Assembly (NCBI GenBank): GCA_030427705.1
Contig: JAUIBR010000013.1
Location: 62,001 to 126,000, forward strand
Length of the DNA stretch: 64,000 bases
Direction: 5' to 3'
DNA from: a bacterium
GTDB taxonomy: Bacteria; Myxococcota_A; Bradymonadia; Bradymonadales; Bradymonadaceae
Part shown: piece after piece, positions 37,874 to 45,085 of the stretch
Numbering within the stretch: position 1 is the stretch's first letter
Layout of the letters: the number at the start of each line of letters is the position of its first letter
The notes under the pieces: model-generated
Told to the model about the DNA's origin: nothing
The model's database searches: none
Seen by the model: the letters and a program-made list of their open reading frames with translations, nothing else
Made by a program: the position numbers and the translations under genes

Positions 37874-39292
37874 CTAAAGGCCCAATGCTCTGGGAATGAT
37901 CTCGAGCACGCCTTCCCAAGCTTCCTCGGGGTTTTGGCCAATCGAAATCACGTCGAATTTCCCGTCATTCTTGAGCGGCCCGACATTGTACAGGATGAAC
38001 CGCCCCTCGCCCGTTTCCGCCCGCCACAGGTGCGAGGCAAGTCCCTTAACCAGGTCGTTGAACTCGGCCCCGGCGAGGTTTGAATCCTTGTAGTCTTGCG
38101 CGATGTAGTGTGGTCGATCGCGCATCAATCTGTCGGTCAGATACATCGGCGTACTAGTGCCGCCCCAGCGACCGTTGCACTCGGTAAAACGTGCGTGAAA
38201 CTCGCCATCGAGATCGCCGTCGACGATGAAATCGAATGAACAGCGACCGGTATAGCCAAGGGATTGGAACACCGCTGAGATCGCCAACGATGCGTCGCCA
38301 ATTGCCGTGTTTACCGGCTCGGGAAGGGTCGACGGCCGGCTACCGAGGAAGCACTTCTCTTCACCTTCGAGCAATTGTTCGTAGACGCCTTCAAGGACCG
38401 GGAGTCCTTCGGGTGGAATCCAAATCTGTGTCGATGGGGAGATATCCGTATCGACCCATTCGACCACGAGGACTTCCTCGTCGCCTTCCCACTGGGTATC
38501 GGTCAGGAAATCTCGAATCATCGCCGTCAAATCTGCGTGCGACTTCTGCTGGATTTCCGACGACCGATAGACGGCGTTGCCCATCGCTGAAGCACATCTG
38601 GTGCGCTTGAGACCCACGAACTCATATTTCTTTGCGAACGCCATCAGCGTTTCGGCCAACGTCTCAATTGACGTCGACGTCTTCGTCTCAACGACCCACC
38701 GATCGTCCAACACCAGTCGAATGATCTCAGTCAGGCTGGCCTTGTCGTTGGCAACCCACAAGGGTTCTGGGTTTGGCCCGACCACTTCCACATGAACGCC
38801 TTCGCGCTCTCGCAGGGTCTTTGCCAACTCCCAGACATCGCTGATCGACATGTATGGATGTAGAAGCACTTCACCATGGTTTCGTGCCCATCTGGCAATG
38901 GCGTCGTACGCCTCACCTGCCGCGCATGCCTGGCTGACGGCTAGCAACCCGTTTACCGGTTCAGCCAACACCATGTCTGGATTTTCCAGATGCAGGTAAT
39001 CCTGACAGTAGTCTTCGTATCCCTCTGAAACCGGCGTTACGGCAGCAAACAGGTCGCCTGTGTGGCTTCGAACTCGAGCTCGGTGTTGGTAGAGCTCAAC
39101 CCCTGGGATGTCCGCCACGAAAGGAATATGGCTCACGTCCTCGAGGTGCAGGGCTGGCAATCGCCGTCCCGACCACCGGAAGCCCTCGTAGTCAGCGCGT
39201 GCTTCAGCAACAGCATCAAATGCTGGCCATCGTTTGCCCGCTGCGACAGCCCGGTCATGTTCAGTCACGCTGAGCGTTTGGTTTCGGCGCAT
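37874..39292 (-). CDS. ATP-grasp ligase-like protein
   Basis: 472 residues, no signal peptide, cytoplasmic. Residues ~130-420 resemble the ATP-grasp fold: a substrate/ATP-lid region YEFVGLKRTRCASAMGN, EVLVVEWVDTDISPSTQIW, then GRCSFDFIVDGDLDGEF and the metal-binding segment ARFTECNGRWGGTSTPMY. It most resembles stand-alone carboxylate-amine/peptide ligases of the PGM1/pre-ATP-grasp group, which join amino-acid or peptide substrates with ATP; the actual substrate is unknown. Its ATG directly follows the stop of the 223-residue membrane-protein gene (TAG-ATG), so it is translated with it and with the M23 peptidase upstream. No obvious precursor peptide lies nearby. Confidence 0.7.
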   Translation of the reverse strand: MRRNQTLSVTEHDRAVAAGKRWPAFDAVAEARADYEGFRWSGRRLPALHLEDVSHIPFVADIPGVELYQHRARVRSHTGDLFAAVTPVSEGYEDYCQDYLHLENPDMVLAEPVNGLLAVSQACAAGEAYDAIARWARNHGEVLLHPYMSISDVWELAKTLREREGVHVEVVGPNPEPLWVANDKASLTEIIRLVLDDRWVVETKTSTSIETLAETLMAFAKKYEFVGLKRTRCASAMGNAVYRSSEIQQKSHADLTAMIRDFLTDTQWEGDEEVLVVEWVDTDISPSTQIWIPPEGLPVLEGVYEQLLEGEEKCFLGSRPSTLPEPVNTAIGDASLAISAVFQSLGYTGRCSFDFIVDGDLDGEFHARFTECNGRWGGTSTPMYLTDRLMRDRPHYIAQDYKDSNLAGAEFNDLVKGLASHLWRAETGEGRFILYNVGPLKNDGKFDVISIGQNPEEAWEGVLEIIPRALGL

Positions 39293-39964
39293 CTACTTCC
39301 CTTTCTTGCCTTCGCCCATCGCCTTTTTGACGCGTTCCTCAAGCCGCAGGGCGAGGTACGCGTCCAAGAATTTGTCGTCATTTAGGAGTTCGCAGCCGAC
39401 GAGTTCGACCCAAAGTCCAGGACCTTCACCCGCCGAGAGTCGTTTCGGAAAAGGTTTGCGCGGCCAAACGACGTTCTTCGAGTTTGGGATCCAGACGCGC
39501 GTCTTCGCCTCTAATTTGGCTTCGATCACGATGTCTTGATTTCCGCCGCCCTTGTAAAACGGGTCCAAGCGGGTCACGGCGAGGCAATCGTCATCGGTGA
39601 GTTTGAGGAAGGCGTGTGAATTGCGCGCGTCTACGGTGTAGCGGCCTTTGACGTCACCCGATTTATCCGTGACTTCCACAGCGCTTTCGCCGCCGACAAT
39701 CTCGACGACTTGTGCATTCAGGGCTTTGACCTCGACCCGCTCGCGACCGTCAACAGACACCCAGAGCGGCTCCATCCCCTTGTTGAGAACGTAGAGCTCT
39801 CCCTGACCATAGAGATACGAGCGATATCCAAACCATCCCGTGCCTGAGATCTGTCCGACAAAGCCCAGAACCAGCACGATCGCAACGACGATCGCCAGCC
39901 CAAAACCGATGGCTTTGAGCTTGGAAGGGGGTTTGATGTCTTCGATTTCGGGTTCTTCGCTCAT
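39293..39964 (-). CDS. Single-pass membrane protein, hypothetical
   Basis: 223 residues. A short acidic N-terminus (MSEEPEIEDIKPPSK) is followed by one membrane helix (LKAIGFGLAIVVAIVLVLGFVGQI, residues ~16-40). A beta-rich extracytoplasmic domain (LYVLNKGMEPLWVSVDGRE) and a charged helical tail ending EERVKKAMGEGKKGK complete it. No family recognised. It sits between the M23 peptidase (17-nt gap) and the ATP-grasp gene (stop and start adjacent), so it is likely part of one operon. Confidence 0.6.
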   Translation of the reverse strand: MSEEPEIEDIKPPSKLKAIGFGLAIVVAIVLVLGFVGQISGTGWFGYRSYLYGQGELYVLNKGMEPLWVSVDGRERVEVKALNAQVVEIVGGESAVEVTDKSGDVKGRYTVDARNSHAFLKLTDDDCLAVTRLDPFYKGGGNQDIVIEAKLEAKTRVWIPNSKNVVWPRKPFPKRLSAGEGPGLWVELVGCELLNDDKFLDAYLALRLEERVKKAMGEGKKGK

Positions 39965-39981
39965 CGAGCTGACTTACCGAC

Positions 39982-40830
39982 TTACAGGAAGCTGTCGTCT
40001 TCCTCGAACACCATCTCGAACTCACCTTCTTCAGGTGCTTCGGGCAGGTATTCGAGGGCTGTCATATTAAGCGATTTGAGCGTGCTCAACATTCCGCGTT
40101 CGAAATCGACGAGGATTTGCGCCTCGCGGAGCGGCTCGACTCGTTCGAGTCCATCTTTGAGCGGGTCGACAAAACGGCCGTCGACCATGATTGAGAAGTG
40201 CAGGTGGTTTCCGGTAGCCAGACCGGATGCGCCAACGTAGCCGATGACATCACCCGCTTTGACCTCGACACCGGGATAGTACCCACGCTCGAATTTGGAG
40301 AGGTGCGCGTAAGATGACGAAAATCCTTCATGGTCGATCTTCACGAATCGACCATAGCCACCACGCCAGTTTCGATAGGCGATGGTTCCATCGGCAACGG
40401 CGACGATCGGCGTGCCACGCGGGGCCGCGAAGTCGACACCGTTATGCATCTTCTTGCGTTTCAAAATAGGGTGATAGCGCATTCCAAAACGGTCGCTAAT
40501 CCGCACCAGGCCGTGGTTCAACGCACCCATTTCCCGTTCTTCGATCTTGAAGGCTACCCAGTCCGCGCCTGTATTCAGGGCTTCGTAGACATACGCGCCA
40601 AGCGGCCGTTCAGGCACACTCTGGACCGCGAAATACGCGGCGCTTCGTACGTCACGTGCGGCACTGTAGTAGTCCGAATCAGGTTGTAATGGGATCGGGT
40701 CGACGTCAGGAACCAAAACATCGGTCTGGTGTTTGTGAGCACCAACACAAATCAATAGCACCGCAACCATCGCAGCAGTCTTGACGATCCACAGCATCGC
40801 CGAGCGCAGGTTTTGGAGAAATCGATTCAT
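39982..40830 (-). CDS. M23 (LytM) family metallopeptidase
   Basis: 282 residues from the ATG at 40830, preferred over an in-frame GTG 12 nt earlier because GAG precedes it and it gives the signal/anchor MNRFLQNLRSAMLWIVKTAAM. It cleaves peptide crosslinks in peptidoglycan or acts as an activator of amidases, in the periplasm. Catalytic LytM domain at residues ~110-225: zinc ligands His129 and Asp133 in HNGVDFAAPRG and His211 in HLHF, with His176 in YAHLS; all present, so it should be active. The tail after residue 225 is acidic. It is first in a run with a membrane protein and the ATP-grasp gene. Confidence 0.9.
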   Translation of the reverse strand: MNRFLQNLRSAMLWIVKTAAMVAVLLICVGAHKHQTDVLVPDVDPIPLQPDSDYYSAARDVRSAAYFAVQSVPERPLGAYVYEALNTGADWVAFKIEEREMGALNHGLVRISDRFGMRYHPILKRKKMHNGVDFAAPRGTPIVAVADGTIAYRNWRGGYGRFVKIDHEGFSSSYAHLSKFERGYYPGVEVKAGDVIGYVGASGLATGNHLHFSIMVDGRFVDPLKDGLERVEPLREAQILVDFERGMLSTLKSLNMTALEYLPEAPEEGEFEMVFEEDDSFL

Positions 40831-40986
40831 CAGCTCACACACAAAGGCCCGAGGTTTTACCGAACGGGATCGATGAACGCAAGCGAGCTTGCGTCAGGTC
40901 GTAATGGGTTGAAGGTTCGATCATCATTGATCGTGATCAAAGATCGACCAAAAAACTTCTAAGAATCCCGACGACAGCGAAGCGAA

Positions 40987-41028
40987 AACAGCAAAGCGAT
41001 AACAGCAAAGGGGTAACAGCAAAGGGGT
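40987..41028. repeat. 14-bp tandem repeat, three copies
   Basis: Units AACAGCAAAGCGAT, AACAGCAAAGGGGT, AACAGCAAAGGGGT. Directly abutting, with no spacers, so not CRISPR. Confidence 0.85.
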
Positions 41029-41059
41029 AATCACGGTGGGCGCCTTCGCGCATGTAGAT

Positions 41060-41443
41060 AATGTGGTTGTTGTGGATTGCGCATTTTGGCCACCGAGGGG
41101 AACCGAGATCCGTGAGGCCCACCGAGATTTGCTTGTCATCATTCGGTGGCGGGTCGGCATTTTGAGCAGTGCAACTGGGCTAGAGTGAAGGTGCCACGCC
41201 GTCAGGCGTAGGAACCGTAGCATCGGTCAGGCGGCAGCAAGAGGCGGTGTGATGTCCGCGTGGACGCTTCGTGAACGGAGTTTGGCTTTTGCCAAACGAG
41301 TGAATCGACTGCGGCCAAAGCGGATATCGCCCGACTCGCAGCGAAGCCAAAAACCACGGAACTCTCTGTGGGTCCTCACGGGCTTCGGTGGGCCCTCTGT
41401 GGTAAGAAACGCAATTTACAATCCAACATACAACAACCACGAC
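41060..41443. repeat. Quasi-palindromic intergenic element B (CTCGGTGG microrepeats)
   Basis: The left arm (41060-41126), when reverse-complemented, aligns along its whole length with 41361-41443, including the blocks CCTCACGG, CCCTC.GTGG, CGCAAT and ACAACAACCAC. The right arm has about 15 extra nt near its outer end. Arms are built from CTCGGTGG/CTCTGTGG words spaced 8-11 nt apart. A spacer of about 235 bp carries two hairpins. Confidence 0.65.
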
Positions 41444-41513
41444 AAAGCGTTCTGTGGCCTCAGACCCAAGAACCGCATAGAATGGTGGTCGAACCCTACC
41501 AATGGTTGTCGAA

Positions 41514-42683
41514 ATGAAGTTTTGGATCCCACTCTTAATCGTCCTCATCGCCGCCTGCTCAGACGACTCCGAACCCGCTGGGGCTCGCGATCTCGGTCAG
41601 AATAACCAGAACAACGTCGCCGATATGGCCAACGACGACGGGTCTGAGAACAACGCAAACAACGCGAACAATCAGAACGATATGCCGCTAAGTCCGGGCG
41701 TGATCTCCGTGAGCACCGACGTCATTACTTTCAATGGCGTTCGTGTGGGTGAGGAACGACGGGAAACGATCGCCATTACGAATACCGGCGAGGAAGATAT
41801 CATCATCACCGATGTGACGGTGGGTGAGATCAATCGCCGCGGCGACGTCGAGATCAAGCAAGGCAACCAATGGGTGGATGGGACGACGATTCTGGAAGGC
41901 GGAACCTTCGTGGAAATCGAGGTCCTGTACGCACCGACGGACGAAGAGGCGGACCGTGGCCTTATCACGATCAACAGCACGGATAGCGTCAATCCGGTTC
42001 TCGAAGTTCGCGTGGAAACGCAGAACCCGTACCCCGATATTGAGTTCCCGACCCTGATTCGTTTCGGATTTGTTGAGGTCGGCCAATCTTCGACACAACA
42101 GGTCCTGCTCTACAATCGTGGTGGTGACCCGTTAACCATTCAGAATGCGGTGAAGTCCGGCCTTGGCCCATTCACGCTAGCGTTCATCCCAAGCGAAGAG
42201 CCGCCCAACGTCATTGAAAAGGACGAGGCCTTCGCCATCGATGTCACCTACACGCCGACCGACACCGACGTCGACCGAGGTACCATCACCGTGACAAGCG
42301 ACGACCCGAATGAGCCATCTATCGAGATCGCGCTGAACGGAAACGACCCAACGGCATGCATCACCGTGACACCGCGGGTTGGTGATTTTGGCGAGATCGC
42401 GCCGAACCAAAAATCAACGAAGGACCTGACGATTTTCAATTGCTCGAGCACGTTGGATTTGAACATTTCGTCCATCGAGCTCTCCGACGACGGCGGTGGA
42501 ATCTTCGCCCTGGAAAATCCGCCCGCCGCTCCGCTGACGCTCGATGGCTTTGATACTCAAGTGATCACGGTGGCGGCCAACTTGCCGGAAGGTGAACGAA
42601 TCGGCGAGCTGACCATCTCGTCAAATGACACGTCGCAACCCGACCTGAAAGTCGAACTACGCGCACGTACGCCAGAGAATTAG
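41514..42683 (+). CDS. ASH-domain (choice-of-anchor) lipoprotein
   Basis: 389 residues from the ATG at 41514, which gives MKFWIPLLIVLIAACSDD, a lipoprotein signal with lipobox IAAC; an ATG 12 nt earlier adds four residues. A linker of NN-type and Met/Asp residues (~20-60) follows. Three ASH/Hydin-like immunoglobulin domains come next, each with the pattern of hydrophobic strands ending in DRGTITVTSDDPNEPSIEIAL or similar (DRGLITINSTDSVNPVLEV; IGELTISSNDTSQPDLKVEL). Such domains mediate protein contacts on surfaces. It is the first gene of a plus-strand cluster and is preceded by the structured region 40831-41513. Confidence 0.75.
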   Translation: MKFWIPLLIVLIAACSDDSEPAGARDLGQNNQNNVADMANDDGSENNANNANNQNDMPLSPGVISVSTDVITFNGVRVGEERRETIAITNTGEEDIIITDVTVGEINRRGDVEIKQGNQWVDGTTILEGGTFVEIEVLYAPTDEEADRGLITINSTDSVNPVLEVRVETQNPYPDIEFPTLIRFGFVEVGQSSTQQVLLYNRGGDPLTIQNAVKSGLGPFTLAFIPSEEPPNVIEKDEAFAIDVTYTPTDTDVDRGTITVTSDDPNEPSIEIALNGNDPTACITVTPRVGDFGEIAPNQKSTKDLTIFNCSSTLDLNISSIELSDDGGGIFALENPPAAPLTLDGFDTQVITVAANLPEGERIGELTISSNDTSQPDLKVELRARTPEN

Positions 42684-42756
42684 CGCCGATTGGCCGCTTG
42701 CCTCGAATCCCTAATACCGCCATCATTATCTTCGAACCGGGAAGTATGGGATTGGT

Positions 42757-43848
42757 ATGCGTCGTTTTCGTTGGATTCTCCTCGTAATCGCTTTGGGGCT
42801 CGTCGCTTGCGGCACAGATGATGTTAGCGAGGAAGCGAGCGGTCCGGAGGCATTGGACCCCTCCGACCTAGAAGTGGTGCCCGATATCGACAGCAAGGGT
42901 GATGAGATCTTACCAACATTCGACGCGAATTTCGTCGTCGACGACCACCTGTATACCGACAGCGATTACATCACCGCTTCCGACCTTCAGACCTTCTTTG
43001 AATCCAGCCCTTATCACAGCCGTTCATGGCTGGCCGATGCTGAATTCGATGGCCGCTCGGCCGCTGATATCATCGTCGCGGTTTCCGAGGAGTTCGAGAT
43101 CAATCCGCTGATGCTGCTGGTTCGCCTGCAGGTTGAGCAAGGGCTGGTGTCGAAGACCGAACGGCCGTCCGAGCGTCGAATCAATCGTGCTTTGGGATGT
43201 GGTTGCGCAGACGGACAACACTGCGCAAGCCGTTTCTTAGGGTTCGAAAACCAAATGCGATGCGGAGCTGAGACCCATCGAAAACTCTTTGACCAGAGCG
43301 CAGACGGCACTGGTTCGTGGCGCTCAGGACGCACCAAGAGCACGTTGGACCGGGTGCGCGTCACCCCGCAAAACCACTCGACAGCTGCTTTGTATGGCTA
43401 CACCCCCTGGGTCCTCCGAGGACGAGGCGGCAACTGGTTGGTTTGGAATATTGCCCGGAAGTTCACGCGTCACATGGAAGACAAGGGTCTGATCGTCGCC
43501 ACGGTCCCAGCCTGGATCGGCACACCATGCAGCACAGACGACGAGTGCACGTTCTCAGCCAACGGCGAGTCGGCGTTCTGCTTGGATTTCCAGACGTTGC
43601 AAGGCGAGCTTGTAGGATTCTGCACGATCGTCTGCGAGGGCACCTGCCCTGACCGCGCCCAAGCCGCGACGACATTTTGCATCGCGGCTGATGTCCCGAA
43701 CGTTGGAGTTTGCGCAGCACAAGCGGTCGACTTGAACAATCAGTGCGCGGACATTCCAGGCACGATTATTGAGGAGCGCGACCGCTTTGTCGGCGCGTCG
43801 GGTGCCTCACCAAGAACCTCATTGGTCTGCGCACCTGACGTCCAGTGA
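42757..43848 (+). CDS. Lipoprotein with lysozyme-like domain
   Basis: 363 residues. MRRFRWILLVIALGLVACGTDD is a lipoprotein signal (lipobox LVAC). Residues ~65-230 resemble a secreted lysozyme/glucosaminidase-like domain known mainly to me from actinobacteria: YITASDLQTFFES, then RSAADIIVAVSEEFEINP and LLVRLQVEQGLV, where the Glu of EQGLV is the likely catalytic residue. The C-terminal part has Cys pairs (CSTDDECTF, CTIVCEGTC) like the short disulfide modules elsewhere in the window. Probable role: peptidoglycan or polysaccharide cleavage at the outer membrane. The ATG at 42757 follows GGGATTGG. The stop overlaps the next start (GTGA), so it is coupled to the outer-membrane protein gene. Confidence 0.65.
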   Translation: MRRFRWILLVIALGLVACGTDDVSEEASGPEALDPSDLEVVPDIDSKGDEILPTFDANFVVDDHLYTDSDYITASDLQTFFESSPYHSRSWLADAEFDGRSAADIIVAVSEEFEINPLMLLVRLQVEQGLVSKTERPSERRINRALGCGCADGQHCASRFLGFENQMRCGAETHRKLFDQSADGTGSWRSGRTKSTLDRVRVTPQNHSTAALYGYTPWVLRGRGGNWLVWNIARKFTRHMEDKGLIVATVPAWIGTPCSTDDECTFSANGESAFCLDFQTLQGELVGFCTIVCEGTCPDRAQAATTFCIAADVPNVGVCAAQAVDLNNQCADIPGTIIEERDRFVGASGASPRTSLVCAPDVQ

Positions 43849-45011
43849 CACGCCGATTCCTCGCCGCATTCATTGGGGTACTGCTCTTCTCGAACGTGGC
43901 GTGGGCGCAGACGAAGATCGAGTTCAGTCCCGGGCCGATCCTGTCGTCCAACCGTGTGGTTGGTGTCGGTGGTGCGTTCCTGTCGGTGGCCGAGGGGGCG
44001 GATGCCCATCTGATCACGCCTGCATCCTTTGCGATGCGCTATAATTGGGCGCGAAATGACTTCTTCGATTGGGATTGGTCACTCTATTGGTTGTTGAGCA
44101 CCGCATCCACACGCCCTGATATCACAGGGAATCCGGATGCGAGCGACGGTTCGTTCTTTCTGGGAGGCGGGCTGGACGCGCGGATGTCCAAGTTTGGTAT
44201 CGGTGTTCACGCGTTGATAAAGCGATATGACCTCGATGTGACCCTGGAAGACGGGTCCACGCAGACGTATCGATTCAATCAGATTATCAGCCGGCTTGGC
44301 TTCGGCTGGGCTTCCTCGGCGCTCGACATCGTGTTTGGCCTGTCGATCGACACGGTGGCGATTGCCATGAACGACCCAGATACTCAGACGGATGTCCTGG
44401 GTATTCAGGGGGGTGGGCTGTCGCTAGGCGCGGTGTGGGCGCCAACTGGAAAGCCATTTCGTGTGGGTTTCAAATACGATTCGCCGGCACTGGCTGCCGA
44501 AAGCACGATCGAGCCGCCGGTGGAACTGATGGATGTCGTCGACATCGAAGCCATGGAGGTTCCGGCCGAAGTTGGCATCGGCGCCTCCTACATGTTCTGG
44601 GACCGCGTCTACAATCCGACCCGGACCTTTGGCAGCGTAAAACCAGATGAGATCATTGGCCACGGCGGCAGACGCTATGTGCTCCTCACTGCCGACGTCA
44701 TCATGCACATGCCCGTCAAAGACGCGGTGGGCGTGGTGTCGTACCTCAGTGGCAACCCAGAGGTCGCGGGCAATGATCATACGTTTTCGCCGCGATTTGG
44801 CGCCGAGAGCGAGTTTTGGGCCAATCAAATGCGTGCACGAATGGGTGGGTACCTGGAACCGAGCCGAATCGAGAGTCAATCGTCACGAATGCACTTCACT
44901 GCTGGCCTGGACTTTCGTGTTCATGTCCTTATCGATTGGCGCCTCAATGGCGTCATTGATTTTGCGCGCCGCTACTACAACTGGGGAGTCGGCATCGGCT
45001 TTTGGCACTAG
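43845..45011 (+). CDS. Outer-membrane barrel protein (FadL/PorV-like)
   Basis: 388 residues, starting at a GTG that overlaps the previous stop (GTGA). Signal peptide MTRRFLAAFIGVLLFSNVAWAQ. The body begins with GPILSSNRVVGVGGAFLSVAEGADAH and INTPASFA-type residues (here LITPASFAMR), as in the UPF0164/PorV/FadL-like barrels, then alternating strands, and ends in a His after an aromatic strand (VGIGFWH). It is probably an outer-membrane channel or shuttle for hydrophobic or exported cargo. It is coupled to the lysozyme-like lipoprotein gene and followed after 74 nt by the Cys-repeat lipoprotein. Confidence 0.7.
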   Translation: MTRRFLAAFIGVLLFSNVAWAQTKIEFSPGPILSSNRVVGVGGAFLSVAEGADAHLITPASFAMRYNWARNDFFDWDWSLYWLLSTASTRPDITGNPDASDGSFFLGGGLDARMSKFGIGVHALIKRYDLDVTLEDGSTQTYRFNQIISRLGFGWASSALDIVFGLSIDTVAIAMNDPDTQTDVLGIQGGGLSLGAVWAPTGKPFRVGFKYDSPALAAESTIEPPVELMDVVDIEAMEVPAEVGIGASYMFWDRVYNPTRTFGSVKPDEIIGHGGRRYVLLTADVIMHMPVKDAVGVVSYLSGNPEVAGNDHTFSPRFGAESEFWANQMRARMGGYLEPSRIESQSSRMHFTAGLDFRVHVLIDWRLNGVIDFARRYYNWGVGIGFWH

Positions 45012-45085
45012 CGCAATTGCTGCGCTGGCGTCCGGTTCAACTTTGAGGCATCCTAGTGGGGACTCACTCCTTTAGGATTTCGAAG

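Larger units (their letters stand above)
40831..41513. other. 683-bp non-coding structured region between divergent genes
   Basis: No convincing gene is visible on either strand. It holds three copies of a 14-bp tandem repeat (40987-41028), a long imperfect inverted repeat (arms 41060-41126 and 41361-41443), and two perfect small hairpins between the arms. The hairpins are ACGCC-GTCA-GGCGT at 41196-41209 and GTTTGGC-TTTT-GCCAAAC at 41280-41297. It must also hold promoters for the M23 operon (minus) and the lipoprotein cluster (plus), which I could not pin down. Confidence 0.6.

Noticed and set aside
40987-41028. CRISPR array
   Set aside because: Repeat units abut with no spacers, and there are no cas genes.
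41060-41443. Retron or diversity-generating element
   Set aside because: No reverse transcriptase gene lies in the window, and no template repeat adjoins a variable gene.
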